64,000 nt of DNA. Source: Panorpa germanica (taxonomy: Eukaryota; Arthropoda; Insecta; Mecoptera; Panorpidae). The DNA lies in assembly GCA_963678705.1 (NCBI GenBank), contig OY783204.1:21462759-21526758 (forward strand). Reading direction: 5' to 3'. A program made the position numbers and the translations under genes. Shown here piece after piece: positions 1-12,600 of this stretch. A model generated the notes under the pieces. The model searched no databases, was not told the origin of the DNA, and saw nothing but the letters and a program-made list of their open reading frames with translations. Numbering within the stretch: the first letter of the stretch is position 1; the number at the start of each line of letters is the position of its first letter.

Positions 1-96
1 GTATATTCTCATTATATTAATATTATTATAATCATTAATAAAGTTATTATTTTTTATAATTTAGATATTCTTCATTATAATTCTTTAATAGAACAC

Positions 97-349
97 CACA
101 TTAAGCAATTTGGTAAAGTGTACTCTTTTGTGAAGTTTCCAACACTATTCCACTTTAATTAAAGTTGGCATCAACTTTATATTCATTTGTATTCCGACAG
201 TTGGAGTGTTTTTGCCATTTGTAGCCGATCAAATAGACATTTCATATGAACGACTGTGAGAAACTGAAGTGTAAATGAATTCTTTTATGATAAGAAAATC
301 ATACACATATTCAATATGATGGCAAAGTGACTCCAAAATGTTTACTGGG
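97..349 (+). mobile_element. MITE-like element 'M', copy 1 (both ends present)
   Basis: This is the most complete member of a four-copy family. The right end reads, inward from 349, CCCAGTAAACATTTTGGAG. The left end is a decayed version of the same sequence, and CAATTTGGT at 106-114 matches the left ends of the other copies. Diagnostic internal words are ATTCCGACAG, GTAGCCGAT and CATATGAACGACTGTGAGAA. No coding capacity is seen, so it would be a non-autonomous DNA transposon. A target-site duplication is not clear, so the superfamily is left open. An inverted copy lies at 1598-1836. Confidence 0.6.
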
Positions 350-406
350 AGCTTATCTTAATTTATGTCGGTTTTAAACAGTAAATGCTGAAAAACACTA
401 TCGCAC

Positions 407-906
407 ATGAAAGTTTTAATATAATCAAAACATTAAACTTCAATTTGAGAAACACAGATTTCATTCACAAAAGTCAGTTAAAAGGAAGAGATTATTATAT
501 GTTACATCCAAATTTAAGTAAGAAGAGATGGTTTAGAAATGAGTCCCGCAAAATTATATCAACTATACTCAGAATCAAAAGTAATCATTGTAAAACTCCA
601 GCTCACCTGTACAAAAATTAATATTAAATCAGATGTCAATGTGGTGAAGAAGGAACTTTGGATTATATTATATTTGAATGCATAAATTATAGTTTAGAAA
701 GATCAAAATTGAATAGTGATATATTAGATGTGATTAAAACTTTTCCTGTTAATACTAAATTTTTGTTAAGTGATTCAAAATTAATTAGTGAATTATTGAA
801 ATATTTAGAAATGTGTAAAATTGAATTATAAATTATAAAAAATGTTTGATGGTGGCTATGACGAAAGAAAGTCAAGGCAAATAAGTAAATAAAAATTAAA
901 AAAAAT
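407..906 (+). mobile_element. 5'-truncated I-like non-LTR retrotransposon, short copy
   Basis: This 500-bp insertion is flanked by a perfect 16-bp target-site duplication, AAAAACACTATCGCAC, at 391-406 and 907-922. It matches the 3' part of the long element at 54387-56890: the end of the ORF, the Cys-rich tail and the 3' UTR, ending GTCAAGGCAAATAAGTAAAT plus an A-rich tail. The protein frame runs in with LRNTDFIHKSQLKGRDYYML but stops after HLYKN. Relative to the long copy, one extra A lies in the run near 611-617 and about 7 bases are missing near 632. The net change is a multiple of three, but a stop falls between the two. It is dead on arrival but recent, because the duplication is intact. 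Confidence 0.93.
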
Positions 907-1435
907 AAAAACACTATCGCACTACCATAAGTCCACTGTCATATATCTGGCTTAATTAGATAGTGTGGCAGCATTCCCGTGACAGTATATAAGACTGTTC
1001 CGTGCAAACAGAACTCTGACAGTGCGGCTTATATTTTCTAGACAAAACCATCACACTATTCAAAAAAAATATTGAACGTATAAAACTATTACGTCCAATA
1101 TTATTAGGAATCGTAAATTAAAATTTTACCTTTATGTTACTTTACAATTTACATAATTATATACTTTTACTATTTGATTTAAAATATATTTTGAGACTAA
1201 TACTCTGAAATTGAATTCAATTTCATTCACTTTAGTAGCAAAACGTTCCCAGAACAGTAATGCTTGAAACGTGTACGAAATTAAAGATCCATTCTCTACT
1301 GACATTATTTTATTTCGCTTGCAGTAAAAATAACAGTATACTATCATTTTATTATATTACCTTACTCTACTTTTAGTTATATATTGCCTTTAGTTAAAAA
1401 ATACATTTATTTTTTCACTTCATTTTATATTACAG

Positions 1436-1582
1436 CAACAACCTAAAGTCGGAGACGAAATTAAAAAGTATAGAGACCGACTGGATGACCATCCAAACAC
1501 CCTTCCGGTAAACCTGATGAAATTAAGAAGAGAGCGTGGACTAAATAAAACTAGTAAGACATTTAGTCGACGACTAAAATAA
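1436..1582 (+). CDS. Putative last coding exon of an unidentified host gene
   Basis: A strong acceptor (pyrimidine-rich tract then ATTACAG, AG at 1434-1435) is followed by 48 sense codons and a TAA at 1580-1582. The product is highly charged: it begins QQPKVGDEIKKYRDRLDDHP, continues with LPVNLMKLRRERG, and ends FSRRLK. Its composition and lack of stops are unlike the AT-rich surroundings, where all frames are broken. No ATG precedes it in frame, so it should be an internal or terminal exon of a gene whose earlier exons lie upstream, possibly outside the window. The family is not recognised. MITE copy 2 begins about 16 bases after the stop, so it would lie in the 3' UTR. A retro-derived fragment is the main alternative. 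Confidence 0.5.
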   Translation, partial: QQPKVGDEIKKYRDRLDDHPNTLPVNLMKLRRERGLNKTSKTFSRRLK

Positions 1583-1597
1583 TCTAAGAAAATCTAG

Positions 1598-1836
1598 TAA
1601 TCACTTTGCCATCATATTGAAAATGCGATTTTTTGTCATAAAAGAGTTCATTTACGTTTCAGTTTCTCACAGTCGTTCATATGAAATGTCTATTTTATCG
1701 GCTGCAAATGGTAAAACCACTCCATCTGTCGGAATACAAATGAAGATAAAGTTGATGCTAATTGATGATGATTATTGAAGTGCAATAGTGATAGAAACGT
1801 CACAAAACAGGACACTTCACCAAATTGTTTACTGGG
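1598..1836 (-). mobile_element. MITE-like element 'M', copy 2 (inverted to copy 1)
   Basis: Read on the minus strand this begins CCCAGTAAACAATTTGGTGA at 1836 and carries the family words ATTCCGACAG, GCCGATAAAATAGACATTT and GAACGACTGTGAGAAACTGA. It runs to GATGGCAAAGTGATTAC. The last 20 or so bases of the distal terminal repeat, present in copies 1 and 4, are missing. It lies tail to tail with copy 1, with the short I-like copy and the putative exon between them. Confidence 0.6.
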
Positions 1837-1889
1837 TACTATGTAATGCGGTTGTGAACCCATTTTTTAATGTTCGTCATTTTAATTTT

Positions 1890-2090
1890 TCAGTTTAGTT
1901 GCTTCTATTAGCTCTGCGTATGACGTCAGAGAAGATATACTCGTAAGTAATCGAGTTTATTTTTCTCTTTTCACAAGAATCATAATATAAAACTTTATGG
2001 GATGCATGACCTAGCTGTTAATATAGTAAATAACGTATGACACATACATATCTGGTGTGTAAAAGAGATAACAAATCATCCGATGCGACA
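1890..2090 (+). repeat. Dispersed repeat 'B', copy 1
   Basis: This segment is alignable with the reverse complement of 17549-17722. Shared words include TATGACGTCAGA, TATTTTTCTTT/TATTTTTCTCTTT, a shared ATGGGAT word and GTAAAT(A/G)A(C/T)GTAT. It abuts a copy of element M in both places but on opposite sides. No open frame or terminal repeat was found. It may be part of a larger parent element or an independent repeat. Confidence 0.45.
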
Positions 2091-2109
2091 TCATTCGCAG
2101 ACTTATTTT

Positions 2110-2720
2110 TTATAATTTTAGATCTCTTTGAAGATTACGAGGTCTAACATATTTTAGATGTTAATTTTAATTTAAAGTACACTTTTATAGGAATAAGGTC
2201 ATGGTGCACAAGTTCATTTTCTGAATATCCTGAGCAAATATATTGTAAACTTCTGTGATGCAAATACAAAAGAAAAGAAACTTCATTTTACATATTTATC
2301 TAAACACTAACGAAATTATTTAGATCAAATACCAAAAAGAAAATTAAGTATGTGCATCTCATTCTATTTCACAATAATCGCAATAAACTATCTCTGTCTC
2401 TTTTACTTATTGTAATAAAAAAGGAGTAACTAGGTTAGTGGTTCTATTACAATGACTGAGATAAAATCCTAGGTCAAATCTAACTAAGTAATTCCTCGTC
2501 TATGCTGAGCATAAAAAATAACGATGGTTAACTGGATATACTCCCTTTATTCCCTAAGGGAAGCTTTTGCGCTTATTTAACCGCGGAATCTAAGCCTTCC
2601 TGCTGGCATAAATACAAAATAGACAACTACATAGCCAGGGTGGGACTGGTATCAAATTTATTACCAAGAAAAATGGATGATTGAATTTAATTTATTACTT
2701 ATTTACGAGGGTGATCCAAT
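2110..2720. other. AT-rich stretch, no gene seen
   Basis: No supported gene. The words TACACTTTTATAGGAAT and GCACAAGTTCATT near 2178-2220 resemble 8775-8815, which hints at a further old repeat family. Confidence 0.4.
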
Positions 2721-2723
2721 AAG

Positions 2724-3088
2724 TTATGTCGGTTTTACACCAGAGAGACAGTTCAATAAAACACGAACAAAAACACCAATGTTTACACCAAAGAGACAGT
2801 TCCTAAAAGAGCATTTTTGCCTTTTGTTGCTGTTTTAGTAAACAAAATACATTCCCATCTAAAGTGGGTAAGATCAAAGGAAAACACGTTTGTTGTTGTA
2901 TTTTTGTCTGCTTGGTTTGAACACGTAGTTTTGTTTTTTGTGAACATTTACGCTTGTAGTTTTTGTTTATCATGTTTATAATTTTTGAAAAACAGAACTG
3001 TTTTAAAATAAAACAAAATATGTTTTTGTTTTGTTTTTTGACAACAAAACTGTTTTCAAAACTGTCTCTCTGGTGTGAAACTGGCATA
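2724..3088. mobile_element. MITE-like element with TTATG...CATAA inverted ends
   Basis: The left end at 2724 reads TTATGTCGGTTTTACACCAG and continues AGAGACAGTT. The right end, inverted from 3088, reads TTATGCCAGTTTCACACCAG and continues AGAGACAGTT, giving terminal inverted repeats of about 30 bp with three mismatches. A second copy of the terminal motif, TTTACACCAAAGAGACAGTT, lies inside at about 2784. The interior is T-rich on the plus strand, with runs of TTTTTGTTTTG, and has no credible coding frame. It is probably a non-autonomous DNA transposon; PIF/Harbinger, with its TWA target, is one guess from the TTA/TAA flanks. Confidence 0.6.
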
Positions 3089-3157
3089 AGGTAAAATTCT
3101 TTATATATATATGTGTGCTTATGTGTGACAGCTATTTGAAGCAAGTTGTTAAAAATA

Positions 3158-3850
3158 ATGGAAAATATTGATTATCGCGCAGTTATAAAGAAGGTTAAAC
3201 GTTTACCGAAATTCATTCGAGGATCGCAAATATGCATGGTTATTTTTCTCTTTCAATTTGAAGAAATGGGTGGCCGAGTTTAGAAATGGCATGAAAGCGT
3301 CCAAGATGATCGAACGCCCGATCACGTAAATTCATCGCAAAAGTGCACGATATTCTTTTGGAAGATCATGTAGGGGTATTAAAGGAACTGCAAGATACTA
3401 TAGCGGTGCAACAAACATTGTACATAAAAAATATGTTTGTCGCATAAACTTACAGTGGAACAAAAGCAACATCATGCAGATGTTCCAGGCGAGTATTTGA
3501 CGTTGTTTAGGCGCAGTGAAATAAAGTATTTGCGTTAATGTACACCAATTAGCTCATCACTTTTGGTTTTACACCTGAGATGAAAGAACAGCTAAAACAG
3601 TACACTAGAAAGAAAGAACTGGCTCCAAAGAAGGCGGAGACAGTTCCATCCCCAGGTAAGGTAACGCAGTCAGTTCATAATCTGTACTAACTATCTTCAA
3701 AAAGGAAGAAATGTCAAGCGTGAATATTATGCAATCTTGTAATTATCTAATGTAAGTTCGGCTCTGCATACAACGAAACTGCTCAAATTCTGGGAGCGCT
3801 GCACCATGACCTGTGAATGGAGCAACCGCAACATCATGTTCATGGTTGTT
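3158..3850 (+). pseudogene. Mariner transposase relic
   Basis: Transposase-like peptides appear in mariner order but in shifting frames. An N-terminal ENIDYRAVIKKVKRLPKFIRG-like stretch lies near 3160-3225. KWVAEFRNGMKASKM is near 3265-3305, HDILLEDH-like sequence near 3345-3370, KLTVEQKQHHADVPGEYLTL at 3446-3505, and APKKAETVPSPGKV at about 3620-3662. Mariner transposases are about 345-aa DDE/D enzymes that cut and paste their own element. Here frameshifts and stops interrupt every domain, so it is an old, inactive copy. Terminal repeats were not identified. Confidence 0.8.
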
Positions 3851-3889
3851 TGAGAGAGTAGCAAGAATTGTTCATTCGCGTTCGGTGGC

Positions 3890-6800
3890 AACGAATGAGG
3901 AAATTAAAATGGAAAATTTATGTACAATAACAAATCAGCGGTCTGTTTATTGGTTTTGATGTTTCATTCATTGACAGATGAGTGATGACAGCGATGTGAT
4001 ACATATCAATTGAAAAATTAAAGGAAAATATCAATAAACGAAATTCCAATTAAAATATTTAAATCTGTCTTGTAAATTGTGTTTAAATAACATACATTGC
4101 TATAAATTACGTCATACGCAACGTGAGAAGGTGTGACAAGGCAGCACAAGGATGGGAGAAGTCTTAAGCTTTGTGACTTCATATCTAATCTAAAATTCGA
4201 CTTAAAAAAGAGACTAGAAGAAGTTTGTTTGATAGACAATGCTTAGAGGATGAGAATAGACAACAGAGCTGCCTATATAATCGAATGCAGACCTTCCAAG
4301 TAGTCTCCTATCCAACAAATTACATCCAATGTTTTCATTTTATAATTATAACTACATTAAATTAATTAAACACTGAAATAAAGGGAAATGTTAGTACTGG
4401 TATCAATATAATTACAACAAAACAAATTGTTTTTACTCGTATTTGCATACAAATGATCCTAAATCCCATGTACATGAATTTATCCTGTTTGACGATTGAT
4501 CCCTGTTTGGATGGCTACGGTCTAGTAAGCACGTGTTCTACAACCACCAACCCTTGTTCAATTTATTAACTAAATTTAGTATAATAAACGTGCCGAGCCG
4601 TGTTTTGCCGTACTGTTGCGTTTATAGGGCTTACGTTGTGATATAGCGATACTGTTGGTGCGAGTATGTGGAGGAATTAATATTACATATTGTTACACTA
4701 AGAAACACTAAGCAGTCTGTTAAAAGTCACAGGTCAGTTATATTTGCTACTACATGTTTAAATTTATTTAGAAAATCATAAACGCGATTTATTTAATAGT
4801 TTTGAGTTCTGTGAATATCGGAACTCTGCCTTACATTGTGTTGAGTTTGGCCTACCGATAATAATAATAAAGCAATCCACTTAAGGACGATTTTCTTGAA
4901 AATTTGAATATATATGTAAAGAAATTATATTTCTTTTTGTAGTTAGTACAAAGCTCTTCTGTCGGTAAAATAGTGATCGTTTAATGGAAACATATATTCA
5001 TGAACGCAATAGATTTCGCTGTAGGAATAACAACCAACACAGTTGATATTTGGAGTCGACAGAACTCCCGTTTTTAGTTAGTTAGTTACTTAAGTATATA
5101 TTGTGAGGTTATAATAAAACTAGTTAAAAAGGAATTGACAATTTATGGTAAATAATAAACTTTAAATGTCGTTTATTTAAATGTTAGGTATGATTTAAGA
5201 TAAACAATGTAATTATTAAAATATGTATGTAAATTACCAAAATAAATTTTAAATTTCAGAAGTAACACATGAGTTTATTTACAATTTGCAATGCCTAATA
5301 AAACTGGAGACCTTATTTGTAATAATGTCATTTATTATATTACCTGTTAAAATTTGAATTTTTACATACGAACCCTACACCGACCTATGTTGAAACGGAT
5401 GTTTTGTGATATAACAATTTTTTTACGGTTATTTTGAAAAACTTAGAATCATTGAGAATATGATATATATTGTACTGTATAGAAATTAAACCTCTAACCG
5501 AAAATCCTGATAAATTCTTATGTAATTAAATGAATAATAAATGAGCATTCAAAAGAAACAAGGTATGTTATTATAAAAAGCATAAAAGCATGTTCATTAT
5601 ATATAGTTCAAATTACGAGAATTCGGCAGTAACTCTAACAATACTATGAAAAACCATTGTATCACTCATTGTTTTGAAATATATATAGAAGCGAAAAAGA
5701 TCAAATTCAATATCGTTTAGTAATTTATACGACTTTTATAACCTCTTTTGAGTATGACTAACGGCCGAACTCTCGTACACAAACAAATTACACCACTTGT
5801 TAAAATTTAGGTCAAAATCAGATAAAATAATAAAACAAACCCATTAAGTAATCACATAACTCTAAAACAGCAGAATCGTAAATTGCAACGTGGCTACTCT
5901 GATCATATATTTACTTTTATTTTAAGTAATTTCATTCACAGTGTGTACAAAGGGTAAATGAAAAAGAGCATGGTAATGTGTGCACTTTGTGCCGGTAGAC
6001 AGACTCCTGGATTCTATGATCTAGCGCAGCATCCAACCACCATGATCTTCTAATATTAATAAAAACATGGTTGCTGTAGATTACCGCGTTCCACATAGTC
6101 ATAATGTCCTAAATTTCTATGGACTAATAATAAATAAACTGTAGCATTCACCCATCATTAACTTGTGTTTGTACTGTTAGCGATATAGCTCTGGCCGTAC
6201 TTCAGTCTTATCTTAACGTAAACGACTTTGGAATTTACATTGGTTTGCTCTGCCTGGTGTAGACCCCTTCGAGAGTGACGTAACTTGAACCTTAGAAAAG
6301 GCGCGAATCTTTTGCATCTGGTCCAAGATACTGCCAGACGATATTCATAATATATTCGTACATTGAATTAGATCTTGCATTGTATACAGTTCTTATATTT
6401 GTTAATAAATACTGTTGTACCAATAATATATCTGGCTTATGTAATGTAATTAGTAAATCCTAATTATTCGTTCAGTCATGGTCAACCTATGGAAAAATAT
6501 TTCCCTATGTAAACTAACCTGTTTATAACTTGCGTACTATAAAAATACATGCGCAGAAATAAAAATAATCCTGCTGCGTTGTTTTTTAGATGTGGCAACC
6601 TTGCACTCATATACTAAACAAAATACGACTCGTTTACTCACAACTCTACGGTACTTTACGGTATTTTAAACTTTCCGCGTAGTGCGATGTTGCCAAGTCT
6701 CAATCTCTTAGTCACTACACTATGTGAGAACGGAGAACGGAAAACTATAAAAAGTTTCTCACTTTAATCTTATTTTATGAAAAAATGAATACAGTTTGCT

Positions 6801-8940
6801 GTAATTTTTTTTACAGGATAATATTTGTCATATTCTCAATTAATAACTCTAATAAACTAATAAATAAGTGTAAAAAAAAATATCATTTCTATATCACAAA
6901 ACGATCAATTCAACATAGATCCATTTAAAATTTTAGCAGTCAGCATCTAAAAATTTTGTACCGCAAGTGGTTTTGAAACTTTTCTACTACTCTACGTATA
7001 AGATATACGTAGTATACGTATAAGGCCCATTTCCACTCACTGAGTTTTAGTGTTAATTTAAGGTTTTAAAATGTATGTTTAGCTTATAAAATATAAAGAA
7101 CTAAAATTATTTGTACAATTATTTATATTAAATAAATATAGTAATTATTACAAAATAATGTGCATTACTGACGCATGATTTCACAAGTTCAAAATTATAT
7201 TTAAGGCTAAAACCATAAATTAAAACTAAAAACATTCAAAGTGGGAATGAGGCTTAAAGAATATTAATAAATATATATTTAAATTTTCAAATTGATCGTA
7301 AGAAAATTTATTTTCTTGGGAATGTCCTTAATAACACGATATTTAAATTTAACGTAGAAATATATGAATTATTTCTAAATAAAGGACAACCATGTATCTT
7401 CGTGCTCTTTACAGTCATCCGTAACTCATTATAGCTTCATCTCATTCCTCTTCGTCCGTAGCACCCGCCATTTTGAATTTCTAGCCTGCATTCTCGAGTG
7501 TGCGGTTTATGAAATGTATCATTCAACACATAAATGGGTCACTGCTTTATGTATTACTATCTGCAGTTACCCACAGATGATTAGAGTTGTGCATTGCATT
7601 ACGAGCTGTGGCTCTACTCATGTGGTAATATTTGTAGAGGTTTGTGATCGTTTGCAAAAAATGAATACATTATACGAGTACACATAGCATGTGCAATTGA
7701 GTAGAACAAATATGAACTAGTCTCGATTAATTAGCCTGACATATAGGTCTGTGTATAAGGCAAGAGAATGTCAAGAGATATTCTAAGTAAAAGGTTATTT
7801 TTATATGTAATTTGTCGTCCACATCAGTGAGTTGTACAACACATTCAAACTTAAGTAAGGTGTAACTTAACACTCAGACAGTTTTATATCAGAATACAAA
7901 ACTCAGATCAATTTTTTAACTTTTAATCTTCTAGATAATAGTAGAAGATTAGGCGTATAATTCAACACCAAATTATGATTGATTCCGGATTCGATTCCCG
8001 CAGCTGAAATAAATTTATTCCATGATTGCGAAAGTATTACCTCATCAAATGATAAGCAAATCAAAAAAAAAAAACTAATATAAAAAATAAATAATTCTTT
8101 AACATTTGAGAATGCTCTACAACGTAAAGAGAATATTTAATGTATTTAACTTTAATTAAAGTTGGATTTGGACCAAAATCAAATGTTTGCAGTCACAATG
8201 GGCTTGTGTCCTCATTTTATGATGATCGATTTCTCAATTGTTGATTGAAATTGACGTTAATAAATGTGTATTGGCGCATCTATTTTATTAAATATCTAAA
8301 TATTGACGAAGATATAGCAATTAAAAATTTGAATTGTAGTTTTAGCGCTAGAAATGGTCGGCCATATTTGTATGACGTGAAATGCATTTTAACGTCAGTT
8401 ATTTGTTGAGTAGGTCAGTGCTGTAGTAATGTTCTGTAGCTGTTGGTAGTCAAATAATCAAGTCAAATCAAAGAATAATAAGTTTTCATTTTATTTAATA
8501 TTGACATAATATTGAAATTTGATTGTTTCTTGAAATAGCTGTAAATAATATTTGATATTTTGATATATAAATACTTATAGCAGAGATTTATGAGCTGTTA
8601 TGGTTGGTAACCTTACACAAGGATTGTGATGTCACATGCATTTGGAATGTGTACAACGTTGAATCCCTTTAATAATTCAAGAGACAAAATGACTTTTTTA
8701 ATATCTCCTACCATATAAGGAGTTATTAAAAAATAATTGAACATTTGAGGTTCTAGTAAGCCACTTTATATAGTACACTTTTATAGAAATTAAGACATAA
8801 GACACAAGCCCATTATTTCTCCGATTGAATTGTCCAAAGTTTTCGGATACTAGACATTGTAATAAATTAGAATAATGCAGCTCAATTGGAAAATTCAGAA
8901 ACTTAAGGTGATAAACAAGACATACGAAGTTGATGCATCA
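3890..8940. other. Long gene-poor, AT-rich stretch
   Basis: No supported gene. At 4100-4170, ATAAATTACGTCAT followed by GTGTGACAAG resembles the ACGTCAC-containing repeat at 22155-22690. Near 6595-6690, TGGCAACCTTGCACT and AGTGCGATGTTGCCA are imperfect inverted copies about 105 bp apart. At 7970-8005 the word GGATTCGATTCCCGC looks like a tRNA B box, but no tRNA fold was found. AATGGGCTTGTGTC near 8200 recurs inverted near 8810. Confidence 0.4.
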
Positions 8941-8946
8941 GCACTT

Positions 8947-9100
8947 AATAAGTAAGACAACAGCTCCGCAGTGCAGCAACTGTCAGACGCAAATAACAGT
9001 CCATCATCTACTTGTAACCTGCCCGCAATATCAAACTCAATGTAAAACACAACATCAGTAGTGAACTAAAGGACATGCTTTCAAACAATCCAGAATAAAT
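8947..9100 (+). pseudogene. 3' tail of a non-LTR retrotransposon (CSNCQT family), copy 1
   Basis: About 150 bp align with 52401-52572. They encode the Cys-rich end of a Jockey-type ORF2: a CSNCQTQ-like motif, then a leucine/valine stretch ending in TCP, then a degraded tail corresponding to LSDNPD. Shared DNA words are ACAACAGCTC, GTGCAGCAA and GTCAGACGCAAATAACAGTC. It is 5'-truncated and frame-broken, and older than the copy at 52.4 kb. Confidence 0.65.
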
Positions 9101-9390
9101 TCAAAAAGTGCTCGAATTCATAACTTAATAAATCAAATTTAACTAAAATAAAATAACTTTAAGAGAACATGACCTTGTCGTTGAAATCGCATCAAATTCT
9201 AAAATAACAAAAAAAAAAGAAAAAATGATAAATTAGATACTCTACTACTACTTAGTTAATACTGTGAATGACTTAGAAGACTCATTTTGTTTCCTTTATA
9301 ACATATAGTTTCGCCGTTACTATGCATTCACAAATGTCTCACACATAATTGTTTTTATACATCTAGGAGATATTTTTACAAGCAATAGCG

Positions 9391-9465
9391 AAATACACAT
9401 CCAAATTTCAACTTTCTATCTCTTACGTAATAAAAGATATAGTGCAAAAAGTGTTGAAATCTTTC
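9391..9465 (+). repeat. Dispersed repeat shared with 44.9 kb
   Basis: The words CCAAATTTCAACTTTCTATC, AATACACAT and GCAAAAAGT occur in the same order and spacing here and at 44879-44965. This is the end of a longer repeat that is better preserved at 44430-45090. No coding function is seen. Confidence 0.5.
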
Positions 9466-9819
9466 CTTAAGGAAAAAGGTGAAATTGACTCAAAACTGAA
9501 AGTCTATACAATTTTCAAAAACATTGACGGAACTGTTTTCGAGTCACCATACAAAATTCAGCACCAAACTTTAACAAAGAACATAATCATACACTTGGAA
9601 CATTACATCATAAACCATAGTGGCTCTTCTTTTACTTTAAAGTTGAGTTATAACATTGCCAGCAAATTCACGTGTTAAAAGCGGTAAGTTACATCGACCG
9701 AAATATGATGGTAGCTTCTCACTTGCGAGAATATCAATCGCATCAATTGAGCTCCAATTGAAACGACATTTCTAATAAATCCGTACATACATACATAAAT
9801 TTATATTACACACAGTCTA

Positions 9820-9844
9820 TAGATATATATATATATATATATAT
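9820..9844. repeat. Short AT dinucleotide tract
   Basis: A run of about 11 AT units, just 3' of a short ATAC-rich stretch. Simple repeat. Confidence 0.9.
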
Positions 9845-10019
9845 CAAAGCAAAAGGTCGATTAAGTTGTGCAAACTAGGTGAACCAATACAAGTAAAAGA
9901 GCCAATAATATAAAATTCTATTAGTTAGATAGAGATGGTAATATATTGAGAGGATGAGATAAATGCACAAAGAGAACACAAATCAAATGCGCTGAGCTTT
10001 TGGTCAATTGACCTAGTAC

Positions 10020-10200
10020 ACGGGCGAACGGTCATCGGAGGATTTGTAATCCCAGATCTCTTTGATGGGAGGATAGAGTCGCAGACCTAGTGGACCTCGT
10101 AGAACTCATGAATCTGCTGGAACTCGTGCAGTTCTGATCACAGGGATAGCTGATAGTGGATAGTGGATAGTGAGACAAGGAATGTCGTATAACTCTAAAT
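10020..10200. other. Unassigned GC-richer patch
   Basis: This patch has less AT than its flanks and contains the small tandem GATAGTGGATAGTGGATAGT near 10150-10172. No open frame or family match was recognised. Confidence 0.3.
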
Positions 10201-10404
10201 TAAAGTGGAAATTTAAAGCTCGTTCTGTTTTTCACACAAATTGTCGTAAACGAATAAATATAAGATGGAAAATAAATAGTAGAAGCTTTTAATTGTATTG
10301 AAATTGATGTTGAAGTATTAAGTTTTGTAAAAAATTACATCTTTGTAGTATATGAATACATGAATTATAAATAAATTTATTATTTTAGTTAAAAATTCTT
10401 TTAA

Positions 10405-10714
10405 TCTTAATATATAAAAATTACGTGTCACATGTTTGTCCGCGATGGACTCCTAAACTACTTAACCGATTTTAATCAAATTTGTACACCGTGTGCAGTT
10501 TGATCCAACTTGAAAGATAGGATAGCTTACATCTCAATTGATTTATCTTATTGCAAATTATTTGTCTATTAATTATCTGTATATGACATATGACATCTGG
10601 CGACGATGATGGCGACATCTGTTGACTAGATTGAGTAAATATTCAATAGATGGCGCTAAGTAATGTAATATGACAAAAACGTTAGACACAGCAACGCGTG
10701 GCCGGGACAGCTAG
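10405..10714 (+). mobile_element. Non-autonomous Helitron, copy 1
   Basis: It starts TC (preceded by A at 10404) and ends CTAG at 10711-10714 (followed by T), the A|TC...CTRR|T hallmark of Helitrons. The 3' end is GC-rich (CGCGTGGCCGGGACAGCTAG), with palindromic cores that could form the usual terminal hairpin. Internal marks are TGGACTCCTAAACTACTTAA, CCGATTTTAATCAAA and TCAATAGATGGCGC. It carries no Rep/helicase gene, so it would need enzymes from an autonomous relative. Copies at 25660-25981 and 28947-29281 share the ends. Confidence 0.75.
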
Positions 10715-10719
10715 TTGAA

Positions 10720-12285
<1,566 letters not shown>

Positions 12286-12509
12286 TTGGAATGTATATAA
12301 TCTTTATATAACTTTTTGTTCATTTTTATAAATATATAAAACAATTCAGTTCTCTTTCACATGATTTTATCACAAAATATAATATTTTCAGGCCATAAAC
12401 TTTCGCAACTCGTGATAAATTGCTAAAGTGGTTACCCATTATTTTCCCCTGATACCACGAACAAAGAACTTATTTTCAATATACTATAATCCCAGTTTCA
12501 GTTGGAACT

Positions 12510-12600
12510 TGATGTTGACGCTGGGCGTGACGCGCAAGACGCAAGACGTGAGCGTCAACTTAGACTGGACGTGAACGTCGACGTCCACTCACATCAACCG
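12510..12600. repeat. CpG-rich GACGT palindromic patch
   Basis: A small GC-rich island in an AT-rich region, built from repeats of (G)ACG(C/T). GTTGACGCT at 12514-12522 is a perfect inverted match to 12551-12559, and TGGACGT at 12566-12572 is inverted at 12581-12587. There is no open frame. It could be a MITE core or a decayed satellite. Confidence 0.55.

Noticed and set aside
7970-8005. tRNA gene suggested by GGATTCGATTCCCGC
   Set aside because: Only a B-box-like word is present; no acceptor stem, A box or cloverleaf could be drawn.
9442-9678. 78-codon plus-strand open frame
   Set aside because: Its start lies in or just after a dispersed repeat. No domain is recognised and no splice or promoter support was found; AT-rich codons are expected by chance.
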